Shown here: one piece after another, positions 1-14,300 of the stretch | Position numbering within the stretch: the stretch's first letter is position 1 | Layout of the letters: every line of letters begins with the position of its first letter | The notes under the pieces: generated by a model | Seen by the model: the letters and a program-made list of their open reading frames with translations, nothing else | What the model was told of the DNA's origin: nothing | The model's database searches: none | Source: Mansonella perstans | Taxonomy: Eukaryota; Nematoda; Chromadorea; Rhabditida; Onchocercidae | DNA: 64,000 nucleotides | Direction of reading: 5' to 3' | Assembly (NCBI GenBank): GCA_037074765.1 | Contig: JBAMDO010000190.1 | Span: 42,716 to 106,715 of the forward strand | Program-made: the position numbers and the translations under genes

Positions 1-351
1 TTCTTTCTTATCGTACCATACATTTCTTCTAATTGGAAGATAGCTATCATATGTCCGGGGAGAACTAGCCATTTTTAGGAAGCATCATTAGTAAACGTTG
101 CCTGATTCATCTCAAAGTCAAAGTCTTATCTTGAAAAATCATTTATCTGAGTTTTATTGTTTTAACATGAACCCATAAACGATTCTGGATTCGCAGTGCT
201 AACTGTTTGGGTTATGAAATTTAGATAGTTAGAGTGATGCGTGGTCCAAATATTTACTGCATTATTCTCGGTTGCTGAATATTCTTGCTTATTGAGACTT
301 TATAATGTTGACCTAGTAATGTTTTTAATCAACTTATTTTGTTATTTTTAG

Positions 352-1346
352 GATATTATCAATGAATTGGAACGAAATCTTCAAGATGCATTAAATGTTG
401 TACGTAATATCATGGTGAATCCACGTCTTGTTCCAGGAGGTGGTGCTATAGAAATGGCATTAGCTCAGGTTGAGTTTCTGAATGGCAATTTATTTAAATC
501 ACTAATTTTACCACAGTTACTAGTTATTTCCAAATGATAAAAAGTACTATTATTCACCAGGAAAAAATTCTTAGTCATTTGGCGAAATAGTTTATTTTTA
601 GGTTTGAAATTTCCGAATATTTCAAGGATTACATACTTCAGATACCATGAATATTTTTCAATGAGTGCATTTTCAGTCCATGTATGCTCTGAGAGTTTTT
701 ACAGGCCCTAAACGAGAAAGGCAAATCAATTGAGGGCGTGCGTCAGTGGCCGTATAAGGCAGCCGCTCATGCTCTTGAAGTTATCCCAAGAACATTGGTG
801 CAGAATTGTGGTGGTTCGACAATTCGACAGTTAACAGCTTTGAGAGCAAAGCATGCGCAGGCTGCTAACAATTGGACTTGGGGAATTGATGGATGCACCG
901 GTCAGCTGGTGAGTTGTTATTTTCTTCGCAAGGTTCCTTAACATTTTGGACTGTGAATGTGATTTCGAACTTCGCAACATCGCTACTCACCATCAACCGG
1001 AGAAGAAACCGTTAATCGAGTACATTTTGAAAAACGGTGGTTTTGATTATTTAAACTTTTTAAAAATCCAGGAATTTGGATTTTACGTTTTTTTTTTAGA
1101 TAAATTTTTGTAAATTTGAAAAACCATTATTTATCAGTCACTACATACATCATATGGTTATTCAAAATCATTCAGGCTGATATGAACGAATTAAATATTT
1201 GGGATCCATTATCGGTTCGTCTACAAGTGTTGAAAACGGCGATTGAAACAGGCGTAATGTTGTTGCGAATCGATGATATCGTTTCAGGAACAAAGAAACG
1301 TGATGGCACTGGTTCAAGTGGTGGAAATCCTACTGTTGATTCTTGA
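352..1346 (+). CDS. cct-3: T-complex protein 1 subunit gamma (CCT3), 3' part
   Basis: Three exons at 352-468, 705-908 and 1176-1346, all joined in phase 0, give the last 163 residues. The product is a subunit of the cytosolic chaperonin TRiC/CCT, the ATP-driven ring that folds actin, tubulin and other proteins. Recognisable family blocks are ERNLQDALNVVRNIM, LVPGGGAIEMALA, QWPYKAAAHALEVIPRTL, NCGGSTIRQLTALRAKH, WGIDGCTG and VMLLRIDDIVSG, which belong to the C-terminal intermediate and equatorial domains. The glycine-rich PGGGA loop is intact. The stop is at 1344-1346 after a short Gly/Ser-rich tail, as in other CCT3 proteins. Acceptors (tttttag, ttacag, ttcag) and GT donors are clear. The gene continues to the left of the window; 1-351 looks like intron. 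The identity is secure, and only the 5' part is missing because of the window edge. Confidence 0.96.
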
Positions 1347-2302
1347 ATTTTTATCCTTTTTTCTTTTTATTGATTTTTCAAAAATTTTCGCTTTCCTTCT
1401 CATTTCTTTTCAAAATCACTGAAAGTCCATAAATTTGCTGACATATTTTGACATACGGAATTAGTTCTGCTAAAGATTTTTTCCAGTTGCTAAAATGTAT
1501 AAGCTTTGAGTAGAAAAGTAGCGATTTGTTGAAGTTACTACGTTTGATAATACACCGCCGATAAGTTTTTGGTTGGCATGCGTGGATAAATGATAAAATT
1601 CAAGAAATATTGGAATTCCTGATGCTTTTTGTTAAATGTTGATAATGCCGAGCATTTATTGTATCAGAAAAGCATTTTATTTCTCTCCTGCATCATTCTC
1701 TCGAAATTTTGAAATTTCAATTCAAACATTAAATGCTCAACATTGTTGATTGCTTCGTTTTAAACAATTGCTAAATTTTTGGATAAATTTCTGCGGACAT
1801 TCTGGATAAAATAAATTAAATTTTAAAAATTTTTATAATCTTTTACAACAGTTGTTATATGCAAAGAGTAAAAGTACTGATAAAGCTGACATTTGCAGAC
1901 TATGATGAGAATGATTCATGCTATTATATTTCATTACAAAAAGCAAACAAAAAAAAAATAGGGAATAGATGTGGAAATTGAAATATAGAATAAAATTTGG
2001 AGAAGAGCTGAAATTGCTGTATTTCCCATTGGTGAAATAATAATGTGCCAATTTGTTTGTAAACTCGATTTGGAAGTGTTCAAATTGTGTGGTATTCATA
2101 CAATTAGGTACTCAGTTTAGAGACAGTCAAGTTATTTCTATTACTTTGCTTATCTTACAACTTATAGGTTTAATCTTTACCAAATATGATTACTGATTTG
2201 GAGTTTTGCATTCATTCTAAATACTCAAATGCTTAACTATAAGTCCTCTTAACATAAGCAAGTGTTGCATATGATACATATAATTTTTTTTTTCGAGAAG
2301 TA
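1347..2302. other. Intergenic region between cct-3 and epg-5
   Basis: A+T-rich spacer of about 950 bases with the cct-3 3' UTR at its left. An AATAAA lies at 1810-1815, but it is far from the stop and may not be the one used. A T-run ending in cgag just before the epg-5 ATG could be a trans-splice acceptor. The spacing is much longer than in a typical nematode operon, so co-transcription with cct-3 is not supported. Nothing else is recognised here. Confidence 0.5.
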
Positions 2303-5300
2303 ATGGAATTAGAACGACCGAAAAAAAACAAACATCGAAAAAAAGCACGTGAAGCACGTGAACTTTCACCACCTCCGCTCGTATTGACCGTTGACGAATT
2401 GGAGGAACAATTTGTAGATGCTTATGAACGTCAACCATCAACATCGGGCATTCAAAATGAAGATACAACGAAAGAGATAGTGAATAATGATAGTAAGACA
2501 GCCAGCGGTGAAGGAGATGCTACAAAATCAGATGGTAAAATTGGTGACATTATTTCAACAAATGAATCATCATCCATTGATTCAAAAGAAATTAACGAAA
2601 TTGATAAGTTCGTTTTCCAAAGATATATATTATTATTATTGTCAGCAAGTCTGCATTCCATATCATCCTGAGCATACATGCAAAAAATGTTTTCTAGCAT
2701 TGATATCAGAAAATTTAGCATTCAAATTATAGAGCAAAATTTTTTTCAGATATTTTTCCTGATAGAGGATATTTTATCAATTTTTAATGTTATTCAAAAA
2801 AAAAAAAACTCGAATTTTGCACAATGATTCTAATCTAATAATTTCTTATTAATTAATATCTCAAGTATTTGATTCCTTAATTCATACCGTCAGGTGAAAA
2901 AAAAATGAATAAACTTGCATTTAGTATAATGGAAAATAATGAGAAGCTGGATGCTAAGGATTTGTCCGATACAAAAAAGGAAGAAGATGTGAAAAGTGCC
3001 ATCGCTTCCAGCCATATTCTTCCACAGGACAATACATATGAGGCTTCGGCAACAGCTGCATCAAATTCATGTAGGGATAGCCAAGAAGCAACAAAAATGA
3101 ATGATCAAGCGAAGATAGCGTTAGTATTTATCAGTAGATTCTGTTGATTTACCGTTATATTGTTGCTTTTTAAAATATTGCTATTTCTTGTAGTTTAAAT
3201 CAAAGCTGGGTCAACATCGTTGACCTTTGTGCTTTTTAAAATATTGCTATTGCTTGTGGTTTAAATCAGAACTGGGTCAACATCGTTGACCTTTGTGCCT
3301 TTTAAAATATTGCTATTGCTTGTGGTTTAAATCAGAACTGGGTCAACATCGTTGATCTTTGTTCATTTTAAAATATTGCTATTTCTTGTGATTTAAATCA
3401 AAGATGAGTCAACATCGTTGATCTTTGTTCATTTAACTATGATATTTCAGTAAAATTAATCGTTGCAGTTACCGATGACTAAATCATTAAACAGGCAAAG
3501 TGAAATAGTTAGTCAGAAAGAAAATGGGCAAGTTCTATCCATTGTGGTAAATTATTTGTGATTTTAGATCCAGTATTTATCCAAATGTACAATTGAATGA
3601 AATGAAAACTGCAGCTTCCCAAATGATTGATGAATTATCGACATTAACTCATTCAGAACGAGTACGAGAACAAAATAGAAATGACATGCGGCAGTCACCG
3701 TCCTTGTCGTCAAAAATTCAGTATAAACTTTATTTCTTTGCTTTCGCTTCTGTAGGTAAAATTATGCTGCTCAATTGGACAAAAAAAGATAAAAAAGCAG
3801 ATTATGAAGTAAAATTTTAAAATAATTAAGAAGTTGCAGCCTGTTTTGAGACGGATCGATAAATTCATTCTGAAATTCGATAAAAGTTACAAAAAAAAAG
3901 AATAGCAGAATTAATATCATCGGAAGTTTGAAATGGGAATAAGTTAAAGCTAATTGAACATAGGAATAAGTTCAAGCGATAAGCTGATACTGATTTATGA
4001 CTGATATAAAATACTAAGTAGTGCTTTAAAATATTGCTAATTCTATTTGAAGGAATGAAATTACCGGTGAGCGCACAAATAATGTATATCCGTCTCTTTT
4101 CCTAGAATGCAATGAATATGGATTGCTGACGGAAAATCAGTTACTATCATTTTATCAAAATGAACAATATGAAACTGTGGAAGAGTTTGTGGATGAATTC
4201 TTAGAAGTAGGAGTAATATCTGCTTTATTTCAAAGTATATATGTTCATTATCTTATTGCATATGTGTACAAAAACCAAATTTGCCAAATTTTGAATATAT
4301 ATATATAGGGAGAGCGAGAGAAGAGAGAGAGAATTTTGAATATAAAAGCAGCAAACTTTCCAGAGGGATTTAACCTTACCACTTTGATATGTCTTATTTT
4401 GACTCCATCACTTTTATATGTTTTTACAGAAATTTTTCTTTTTTTTTCTCTTCCAAGATCCTGAAATAATACTATTCATTTGATGAAACTTTTCTTTTAT
4501 AGCATGAAGAATTTCCGCAACATAATTTGCATGAGTATTTGAAACGATACAAAAAAGTATGTGAGGATATTGATGCTAAAGAAATTGACGTTAAGGATTG
4601 TGAACGCTTGGTAAAAGAATGTGTCCAAGCATCATGGACAGCTGAAAATCGAGTTATCAAGCAAGAAGTATGTATAAATTCAAAAAAAGTGACACCATTT
4701 TTGCATGATTTAAAAAGAAAAAAAAACTGCAGTTTGGAAATTTAACAAATTTTGGCTTATTCTAGGAAGTATCTGTAGAAAAAAATTTGTCTCCAGCTGT
4801 TAGTTATGCAAACTATCAGTTATCAGTTATTGATAAAAGTTGTCAGCTTCACATTACATTGCGTTATTATTAATTTTACTGATAGTTATCAGTTATTAAC
4901 TTCATGTTATGTTACATTGCTATTCTTTCTGCTAGTATATTTTTTTACATATTCCTTTTAGTTGGAAACCTTTTAGTGTTTTTTTAAGCAAATATAAATT
5001 AATCTGTCAGCATTTCTTTCACATTATTGTTATGGATGGCAAAAACTTTGCCATTTTTCTTGATACGTCGCGGCAACTTGGATCAACTGAGTTTGAATAG
5101 GGGTTGCTGTAATTCTGTAGTATCAAAATAACAATGACAAATAAAACCCGAAACAGTTCGATATAGTCTGAATTAATCGAAATGCACATTAACAGAAATC
5201 TTCGAGCTGTTGTTAATATTCTGTTAATTATTGAAAAATCTTAAAAGGAATACATAAAAAAATGATGTTCTGTTTTATTAATTTACTACATCATTTATAA

Positions 5301-8300
5301 TTCAACTACAAAAAATTTATTTCCAAGTTCATTCCAGGGACGATGTGGCGAACAAAAATATGCAACGGGTAATACTTCATATCTAGTTGCGACATTTCAT
5401 CCTGAAAAATCGACAGAATTGTCTTGCTTATTGAATCGTGATTTATCCTGCCATCTTGATTCATTGTTGAGTTTAAAAATTCAGGTATTTATAATAGTGC
5501 ATTTCTATATATTTTACTCAACTTACTATTTTAGTACTTGCAAATTGATTCTCTTCTAAGTATTGTATCAGTTAATTTAAGTACAGAAACAATTCTATTG
5601 TCTTAAAATCCTATTTGCATATTCATTGGACAAGATTGCCACAATGACGACATTTTTTAATTTTTTAAATTAAACGGTTTTGTTTAATCCTCGTATTGAT
5701 TGATGGCTGCTTATCTTAGCTATATTATGCTATGATATAAATTGAAGCTTGATTTCTCAAAATATGTCAATTGAAGGGCAAGTGTCGATTAGTCTGATGA
5801 AAAGTATGTTATAATTAAATAATCATTTTGAAAAAAATTTAGATTTATATTTTCTTTTCAATTTATAGATGCGTTCTCTTGCATTACAAATTCAATGGCG
5901 TATTGTCGAATATAATAATGCCTTTATGGTGGAACATCGTTGCAGCTTGGATAGTCCACCATGCTGTTAGTTTATAGATTTGTTGTATTACATAGAAAAT
6001 CGTCATAATAATACCATTCCTCGTCATAAATCTATCAATCTTATAGAATAGTGACAGAGTTAATTAAGAAAAATGATTTCTATAATTTGTATCAAATTAT
6101 ATGCTAATTATATTCTTTCCTCACAAACTAGATAATGGATATGTTTAATTTTTCGTGGAACTTTATGATTTCTTTTCTGTAAAAAAAGCTTTATGTTTAC
6201 AGATTTTCATCTATGATTGTAAAATCATTTTAAATGTGTATTTATGCGATTTTTTTTTCAAATTTCAGTTCTTTCTGGTGATACTGTAACTGCAAGTAGG
6301 CTAAATATTCGTAATGCACTTTCGGATTTATTTCACTATTTACGTTATCCAGATCTTCCGTCACAATTCACCACTGCTGTTTCTGGATGGATCAATGAAT
6401 TGGTATATTTTTTAAATTCAAAATCATTTCCTCGAATTCGAACATGCAAAAAATGAATTTGCTTTTTGAGAAGGTGCTTTCAAATGACTTTTTAATAGTT
6501 CAAGATTTAGGTAGCTGTTCTTTTGAAAGCATGCATCTCTTCTGACCAGCAATATTTATTGTGTCAAGTACTTCGTCTAGTTTCACCAGTATGTCAATGG
6601 GCAGCACCATTACTGCAATCATATATCGAAATTGATAGCATAAATGATCGTCTTATTATTGATAATTATATTGTAATGCTAAGTTTGCTACTTTCATCAA
6701 TACGGTAAGTATTAAATTAAATTGATTAAAACTATTGCTGTGAAAGAAACATTTTGTCTTTCATACTGTTGTTTTTTGTTTTTTTTTTATTGGTACAGCT
6801 AATATTTATATGCAATTCTCAATATTTATTTATTTTTTCCAATTTCTGCATACGGTAAAACTGAATTTCAAACAATATGAATTAATCAGATGTTATAAGT
6901 TTTGTTTTTTTTCTAATTTCTCCATAAGGTAGAACTGACTTTCAAATATACAGTAGAACTAACTTTCAAACAATATGAATTAATCAATGTTATGAGTTTG
7001 AAATTATTATTATTATTAATACATTGCAGGGGCCGTGAAAATTTTTTGAGACGTATGGTGAATTTTGAAAATGAAAACAATACTTGGGTTGTTATAAATG
7101 ACGACGGCGTCGAGGTAATTTTTGATCTTTAACACAATTAATTGGTAAATGTTTAGCTTCAATAGTAGCTGATGTTGTAGATAGTTTAATTGCAATAGTT
7201 ATTAGGATAAAGTTCAAACGATTTGTGATTTTGGTTAATAGCTAGCAATTTCGGAGAGTCTTCGAAAAATGTCAAAAAAACTTATGAAACTCTTCACTTT
7301 TCAGAAAGATGGATCTGTGATAACCATAGGTGAAACTGATTTGATCGCATTTCTCAATCAGTTCAGTGCTGAAGCTGCTTTTGCTAAAGCAGTTCGATGT
7401 TTTGCTATCACTCTGAGTAAGTCTTTATCAATCGAATTCATTCTCTTTAATTAATTAGTAATTCATTTAATTTATCGTTTGAAAATGCATATTGCTGTTT
7501 GTTATCAAATTAATTTAGTAGGGTCTCAAACATTATTTCACCTTCACTGAGTTGTAATAGTACTATTTGTTATCATTTTTTTCTTTTTTTTTTTGAGGAG
7601 CAGATCCAATTAATCAGGCGTTAACTCTGATTGCTTTTGAATTGGTACTTATCAAAATATTTAACGATGGCTTATACACTTATGGCATATCCAACTACCG
7701 CCAATTTTGTAGACAAATTGGCTATGCATTACGCCAAAGCGTCATGTAATTTTTATGCATTATCAATTCATACATTATAGTTTAGACTTAACTTAATGGT
7801 TACATCATTGTTTTTTTGATGGAAATTTTATCTGATTTAAACAAGATCTTCTGCAGCAAGTTTTTAAAAATCTTGCTATAATACGTGAATGTCAGTGACT
7901 GGACAGTATTTAAAAACTTGCCTGTTACTGAGTAAAAATCACCTGTGGCATCTTAACAAGTTTTTCATCTGGCAGTTTTACCAAATGCTTGCATTGTAGG
8001 AAATTCGTTGAAGATAAATGTTATTAGATATTTAATGAAGCATATTTCATCATATTATTGTTTTACTGTATTTATAGATATAGTGAAACAGTTCTCAGAA
8101 TTGATGGCAGCTATTTTTATTAATTCTTTTCTACAAATATCCAAACATCATCGATAATTAAATTGCAGATGTTCAGCAGAATTTTTGAAACTTATCAACG
8201 ATAAGTTATCATATGATGAAGCAAAAATAGTGCAAAAAGAATTCGATCGCATTATTCTACACGCTGTATATTATATTATTAGCAAACAGAAGTATTTTAT

Positions 8301-11300
8301 ATCTTATCACTTATTTGTTTCTCATTCTTTTTTTTTTTTACTTCATGCAATTAATTAATTTACTTCATGCATTTAATTACTGATCAAAAATCAGCATATC
8401 ATGAATGGTATTCAAGTGCATTAAAGTGCGAGAGGGAAATTTACCTTAGCAAATCATAAGTCGTGCATTAAAAAGCTAGTGCTATACCTAGCTTTTTTCA
8501 AATCCTTAAAGAAACTGTCATAGGACACTGAATATCTTTGGATTATCGAACTCTATGAGTGTATTTCCTTTCGCAACACAAGGATTTCAAATCCTTAAAA
8601 AGATTCCTGTAATGAATTTGCTATGAAGTAAGGCCATACATTAGAAACTTATTAATCAATTAGAGGATAAGCAATTGCTGAATGTTTTTCTAACACGCCA
8701 TCAGTCTTCAAACTATTTTTTCTCTGAAAATATCTTTGAACTAAATTATTAATGGGTATATTTGTTTTCTTAATTACTAATTTTTTCGTAATTAATTTTC
8801 ATTTTTACATTAATTAACGAATATTAAAGTAATTGAAAATAGTTTTAGTCTTGGCCTGTTGCAATTTGTGGTGGATTTGCCATATGATTTTGCCAGTGAG
8901 ATATGTCGAATGCGTTGTCAAATATTGTTGAGGCGAAAAACGATCGTAACAGTAGCACAATTATATGAATTCCCGGATGAGGATTTATCTAGTCTGATTG
9001 AAAAAGGTTTGTATGATTTTCATTGATTTTATTTCTTTTGTCTTACATGAAAGAAATTCAGATATTTCTGGAATTTCGAATGTAGAAATTTTTCAATACT
9101 GTTTAATTTTTATTTTTTCTTTTTAAAGCTGGCGGTTTATTTGACAAATTACCGGATTTATCAAGTGATGATCGTATTTATATGATTTCGGCATTAGCAG
9201 CTATCATTTCTGTATCAGATAAAGGTATCGATTCGTTTACCGCTGAAATACTGAATGTAAGCCATTTTCATTGATATTTATGATTCATATATTTAAAATT
9301 TGTCAAATATTTTTGAAGCTTTTTGTACTTTTCATTAAATTTTGTGTTCTGGAAATTCGTCACAACAAAAATGCATTTCAGAAGAATTGTGTTTGTTATG
9401 GGAACAGTTTTTTATGTCAGTCAACGATTGACTTGTACTTTAAATACAGACGTGCAAAACTGCAAGCTATTATAATTATTAATTGCCATAATTATTAGTT
9501 TTCAGCAGAATTTTCATTTGTTTAAGGTATGTTTCCTTGATGTTTCCATGCGTGATCATTTCTACAAAGCTGGTGCTGAAACTATTGGAATTCTTATTGA
9601 TAAGCACCCATATATCCTTCAAAAGATATTGCTTTTTATTGACCGGAATCTCGATTCTCTAGATGAAGTTCGTAATTTCAACTGTTTACAGATAATAGCA
9701 GTAGTTTTTCTTTTGCATTAAATCAGGTTTGGAAATCTTGTCAGGCATTATAAATCATATCCATTTTGATAGTCAACATTCACTAATCTGATAATCGCTT
9801 GTTTTTTTTGCCTGAAATCGCAAAAAGTGAACTCTTCTAATTTTTCTTGAAATTTTTGCATCATTGATAGTTAGTTGTATCTTTATATGTCAATATTAAA
9901 TTTTAATTTAAGAAGATATTAAGATTGAGCCATAAATGATTTGTCGAATTTATTTCTAGTATGCAGTAGAAGTGCTATCAGTAGCACCGTTGTCAAAATG
10001 TCGCTTATCAGTAGATGATGTTGGTGTAATATGTGGGAAGTGGTTAATTAATAGGCCACCAAATCATCCTGCGTCTAGAATTGCCAGGCTAGCACTTATT
10101 ACTTTTAAAAATTATGGGAAGTGAAGTAGTTGAGGGAAAGTTTTCTCGAAATTTTATAAGGAAAACAAGAATTTTTGAAATTTTTAGTGATTTAAAATTT
10201 ATTCAATTTATCAGAAATTGCAATATAGAAGCAAAGCATCCAGCAGAGGAAGAAAATTTTCGTGTTTATCAGGCTTAATGAAATTTAATTAAGGCGTGTG
10301 CTGGGTTCCATGAACTGGGGGACGGATGAAGATGGAAAGCTTTGGTTGCAGCCTGAAGTACACGCTGTTTGTGCCGATACTTTAGTTAAGGGACATATGG
10401 CTCAGTGTAAGGCAACTAATGGATTAATTTCGAAATCCTGGAATAAAGTTGCTAAACTGGCATCAAAATTACCAGACTATGAACATCAATTTGATGCTTT
10501 CTGTTGGGATATTTTGGTACGATTGAAGTTATCTGTGCAGGTATTTTTTATTTTACTATTACATTGATTGAAATTTCACTTTTTTTTTTTAAATGATAAG
10601 GCTGCTGTATGATAACTTTTTAAAGGTGCAAAAAAAAAGTCACTGCTCTAGAATTTGTACCCGGAATCTCTGATTCTTAAGGCATGTGATGGGTTCCATG
10701 AATCTCTGATTCTGATTCTCTACTCTTTATTACGCATTAGCCAATATGCTGATAGTAGGAGCAAAGAAATTTCCAGAATTTAAAATTGTTTGGTAATTTT
10801 TTGTTTGATTTCTGTCCCTCTTTTTCTCATAATTTTCAATGATATATATGACTGTGTTTGTTGGTTTGATTCTTAAGTACTAAAATAGATGAAATACAGA
10901 AGCTATGAAATTTCTTTTTCAGGCAAATAGCTTAAATATTCAATCAGTCAACGATCTTGCTTCTTTCTTTGTTTTCGTTATTCAACGATCATTGTTAAGG
11001 TTGTTTATTTGTTAGTAAATAAATTTTTGCTTGTTGGATAACGATATTATCAGTAATAATCTTCTCTTAATTCTCGGATTTTGTGTTTCATCACTGAAGT
11101 TGAAACATGGCATTATTTGCATGAGTAGTGGCAATTTTAGCGAAATTTTTCTTAAAATTTCATTGTTTTCAGTGTCGATGAGTTTTTATCATCAGGCTTA
11201 ACGCTGTGGTCGAAGCTTATCACATCTGGTTGCTATGTTGGAGCAGTAGTAATTCTTGCGCGACTTATTTCATCATTTCCCGATGCAGTTCCAGTCTTTA

Positions 11301-14300
11301 TTTCACAAGAAATGTAATTCGATGTTTAAATATTAATTTCTAATTCATTGCAATTTCCTTTTTTTTTTCTCTATCAGTTTCCTTTAAACTTTCGAGGTAA
11401 ATATGATCAATAATTTTTGGATATTCTTACAGCTTCATACAATGCCTTGATCGATTACTTCTATATGATTTTTCCTCCTATGCAGTTCAACTTATTGCTG
11501 GCTCCAATAAATTTCCTGGACCAACTATTCGGCTTCTAGCTTCAGCTATTATGGTTTGTATTCAGTTATTAAATCCACGAAATCTACTAACGTTTTTGTG
11601 AAGAATTGAAACTTCTGATTTGTCAGTACAAATCCCCAGGAAATTGTAGCCTGAAACTTGAAATTCATCATGCAATTCAAAATTTAAACTCAAAGAATAT
11701 GTGTTTGCTTTAGTAAAATTTTCACTACCATATGTTTACAAATTTTAGTACCATATGAATATAAATTTTTCGCAATTACAATTATGCGGCTGGATACTAT
11801 TGTTATGCTGCAAAAGGCCCACCCAATGGAACATTGATAAATCCACGCTTTATTTGCTAGGAATATTGGTACGTATTGCATTTGTAAGGGATCAAACGAA
11901 TCTGTTGGACATTCCGCAATTACTGAAAGAAAAATATGCACTGTTGCTACAGGTAAAATTTTTGCAAAAAATGGATTCAATTTATTTTCGAACTAGAATT
12001 GTACAGTAATGGAGTGAAATAGGCTTTAACATTCACTATTGTATAATCATCTGTTTAATTCATCGAGTTGTTAGACTGACTGTGTACGACGGAGAAATGG
12101 TAAATTTTCAATTTGAAAAAGTTCGAGGCATTTTTAAGATATTCTGAAGCTATGTTTAATGGGATCGCGTCAGTTTTATTTGTAATTTTACTTTAATTTG
12201 TCCATCTTCAAAGTATAATTTTCTGGTTTACAGCAATGGAAAGATGGATCGAAAGGTGTGTTATCATGGTTTACAAGTGACGATGGTGTCCCTCCACTCA
12301 TTGATTCCTCAAATTTGGAAATTTCACCGTGGGCGTCTTTCGCGTTGTTATTAGCCGAACAACAGAGTCATGAAACTTTTTATGGAGCTTTAAATCAAGC
12401 AATGAGTAAATATCCAAAGTATAGTTTGGATCAATCTGTGAAGGTATATACTGCAATAAATAAATAAAAAATCAAGTTCATAGTGCTTAGTGCATTTACT
12501 CATGATTTTGTTACTCAATGTTCGAAATTATCAAATCGTAGTCAGTGATCTAGTATCAGTATTTCAGTAAATCATCACTGTAATAATTGATTGAATATTA
12601 TTTAAACAAATTGAAATTAGCATTGCTTGTGAAGGTTAATGATTTTCTTAATCACATCATTCTACTAATAATGTTTTATTAACAAGTCTTTTTTGTGTGC
12701 ATAAATACTTGATTTAAATCTAAAGCATTTTTTTATCTCTAACTACATTGTTGTATATCTCACGTTACATTCCAATTTAAAAAATTTCATATTTATGGCT
12801 GTTGTAGAATTTTGATATTTTATTTCACTAACGAATCTTCATAATTCATTTTCCAGAAAGCAATATCCAAATCTCATGTGAATATTCCGGTTGAACGACT
12901 GCACTTTTATCGGTGGTTGCAGTTTGCATGCAGTGGTAGCATCAAAGAACATCCGATTTTTCCTCTTATTCTACAGAATTTAGCAATACATTTATATTCG
13001 CGAAAAACGTATTTGAAGTAAGTATCAATTTGACAATAATTTTCTGATATTTGTCACATATTAGCGCACCACCAAGTAGCCAGTGCTAGGCATGAATTAT
13101 TTAAATAGTGCAGTAAACCTGAAATTCAAAAAATCATTTAATCCATTTATTGTTCACTGTTCTTTTATTCTTTGTGTATATTTTTGCTTTGATCATATGC
13201 GGGATATTTTTTTTAGGACAAAATTTTGCTTCGGCGAAAAATACCTCACAAATCCATCGAGTAAGTCTCTATTTGATGAATTACGAGAAAAGATTTTACC
13301 TCAAATGCAATATGGTAGTGAAAAGAATGTCTCACTATTTTATAAGGTAAATTTAGATGATTTCATATCTTTGTCGTATATCAAAATTATTTGGTAAAAA
13401 ATTAAACAGTACATTCAAATAAAACGAACATTTATCGACTTGTCATGTTTTAAATTTGATAATCTTCAATTCTATATATGTGTGTATCAGTTCTTGTTTG
13501 AAATATTGTTTGAAATACGATACGAAATGGAAATTCAGTGTCAATAATTATTTGAGGAATGGATATCAAATAAGTGCAAATAACATGAGTTTTATATTTA
13601 AATTCGATGATTTTATCTATATTTCGCATTTATTGCAAAATGGAATAAATACGGGATATTCAATGATTGTTCAGATATTCAGTAATTGAAATGCGTTCAG
13701 TAATTTTAATTGATCATTTCGGATATTGAATTTTGCGAAGTTTCAAGAGGAAATTTTCTGTACTTCAGGCATTTGCTCAATGGTTATCAAATCCAAAAAT
13801 CTGCAATGTATCGTTTCATGCTTTTGATGATTTTTTACTCGATCATTTACTACAGTTTATTGTTGCAGATGATTTCGTTAGTTTTTTTTCATAATTTCAT
13901 ATATTTATAAGCTAATTCTTTTTTTTTCAAATTTTTTTTATAATTTCTTGAAAAATCTTTTGCATTTCGATGTGTTGGTATCGATTATCCGGATCCATAA
14001 TTTCATGTGGTATATTGATCTAATATTGTTCCTTTTAGCATCCTTGGTTGGAATATATGAATATGAATGAATTGCGGAAGAAAATTAACGATGAACAAAA
14101 GGTTTGCATATTTTCATCCATTTGTGTTACAGTGTTGTCACAGTGTCATTTACTTTTTCATATCTTTATTTTCACACAATGAATAAGAACGTCTAAATTT
14201 CAAATTAATTAATTATATCTTCAAATACAATCATTTTCAATTTACTTTGCAGCTCTACATATTTGCTTGTCATCTTGGTTCACTGGTGGTTACTCCACCA

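Noticed and set aside
1116..1175. Upstream extension of the last cct-3 exon
   Set aside because: Family sequence begins at ADMNELNIWDP after the ttcag at 1175; the earlier codons are intron.
2217..2721. Minus-strand frames over epg-5 exon 1
   Set aside because: Shadows of the charged N-terminal exon; no coding-like composition.
13456..13910. Open frames inside epg-5 intron 25 and exon 26
   Set aside because: The family sequence uses exon 26 (13769-13876) in another frame; these are non-coding runs.
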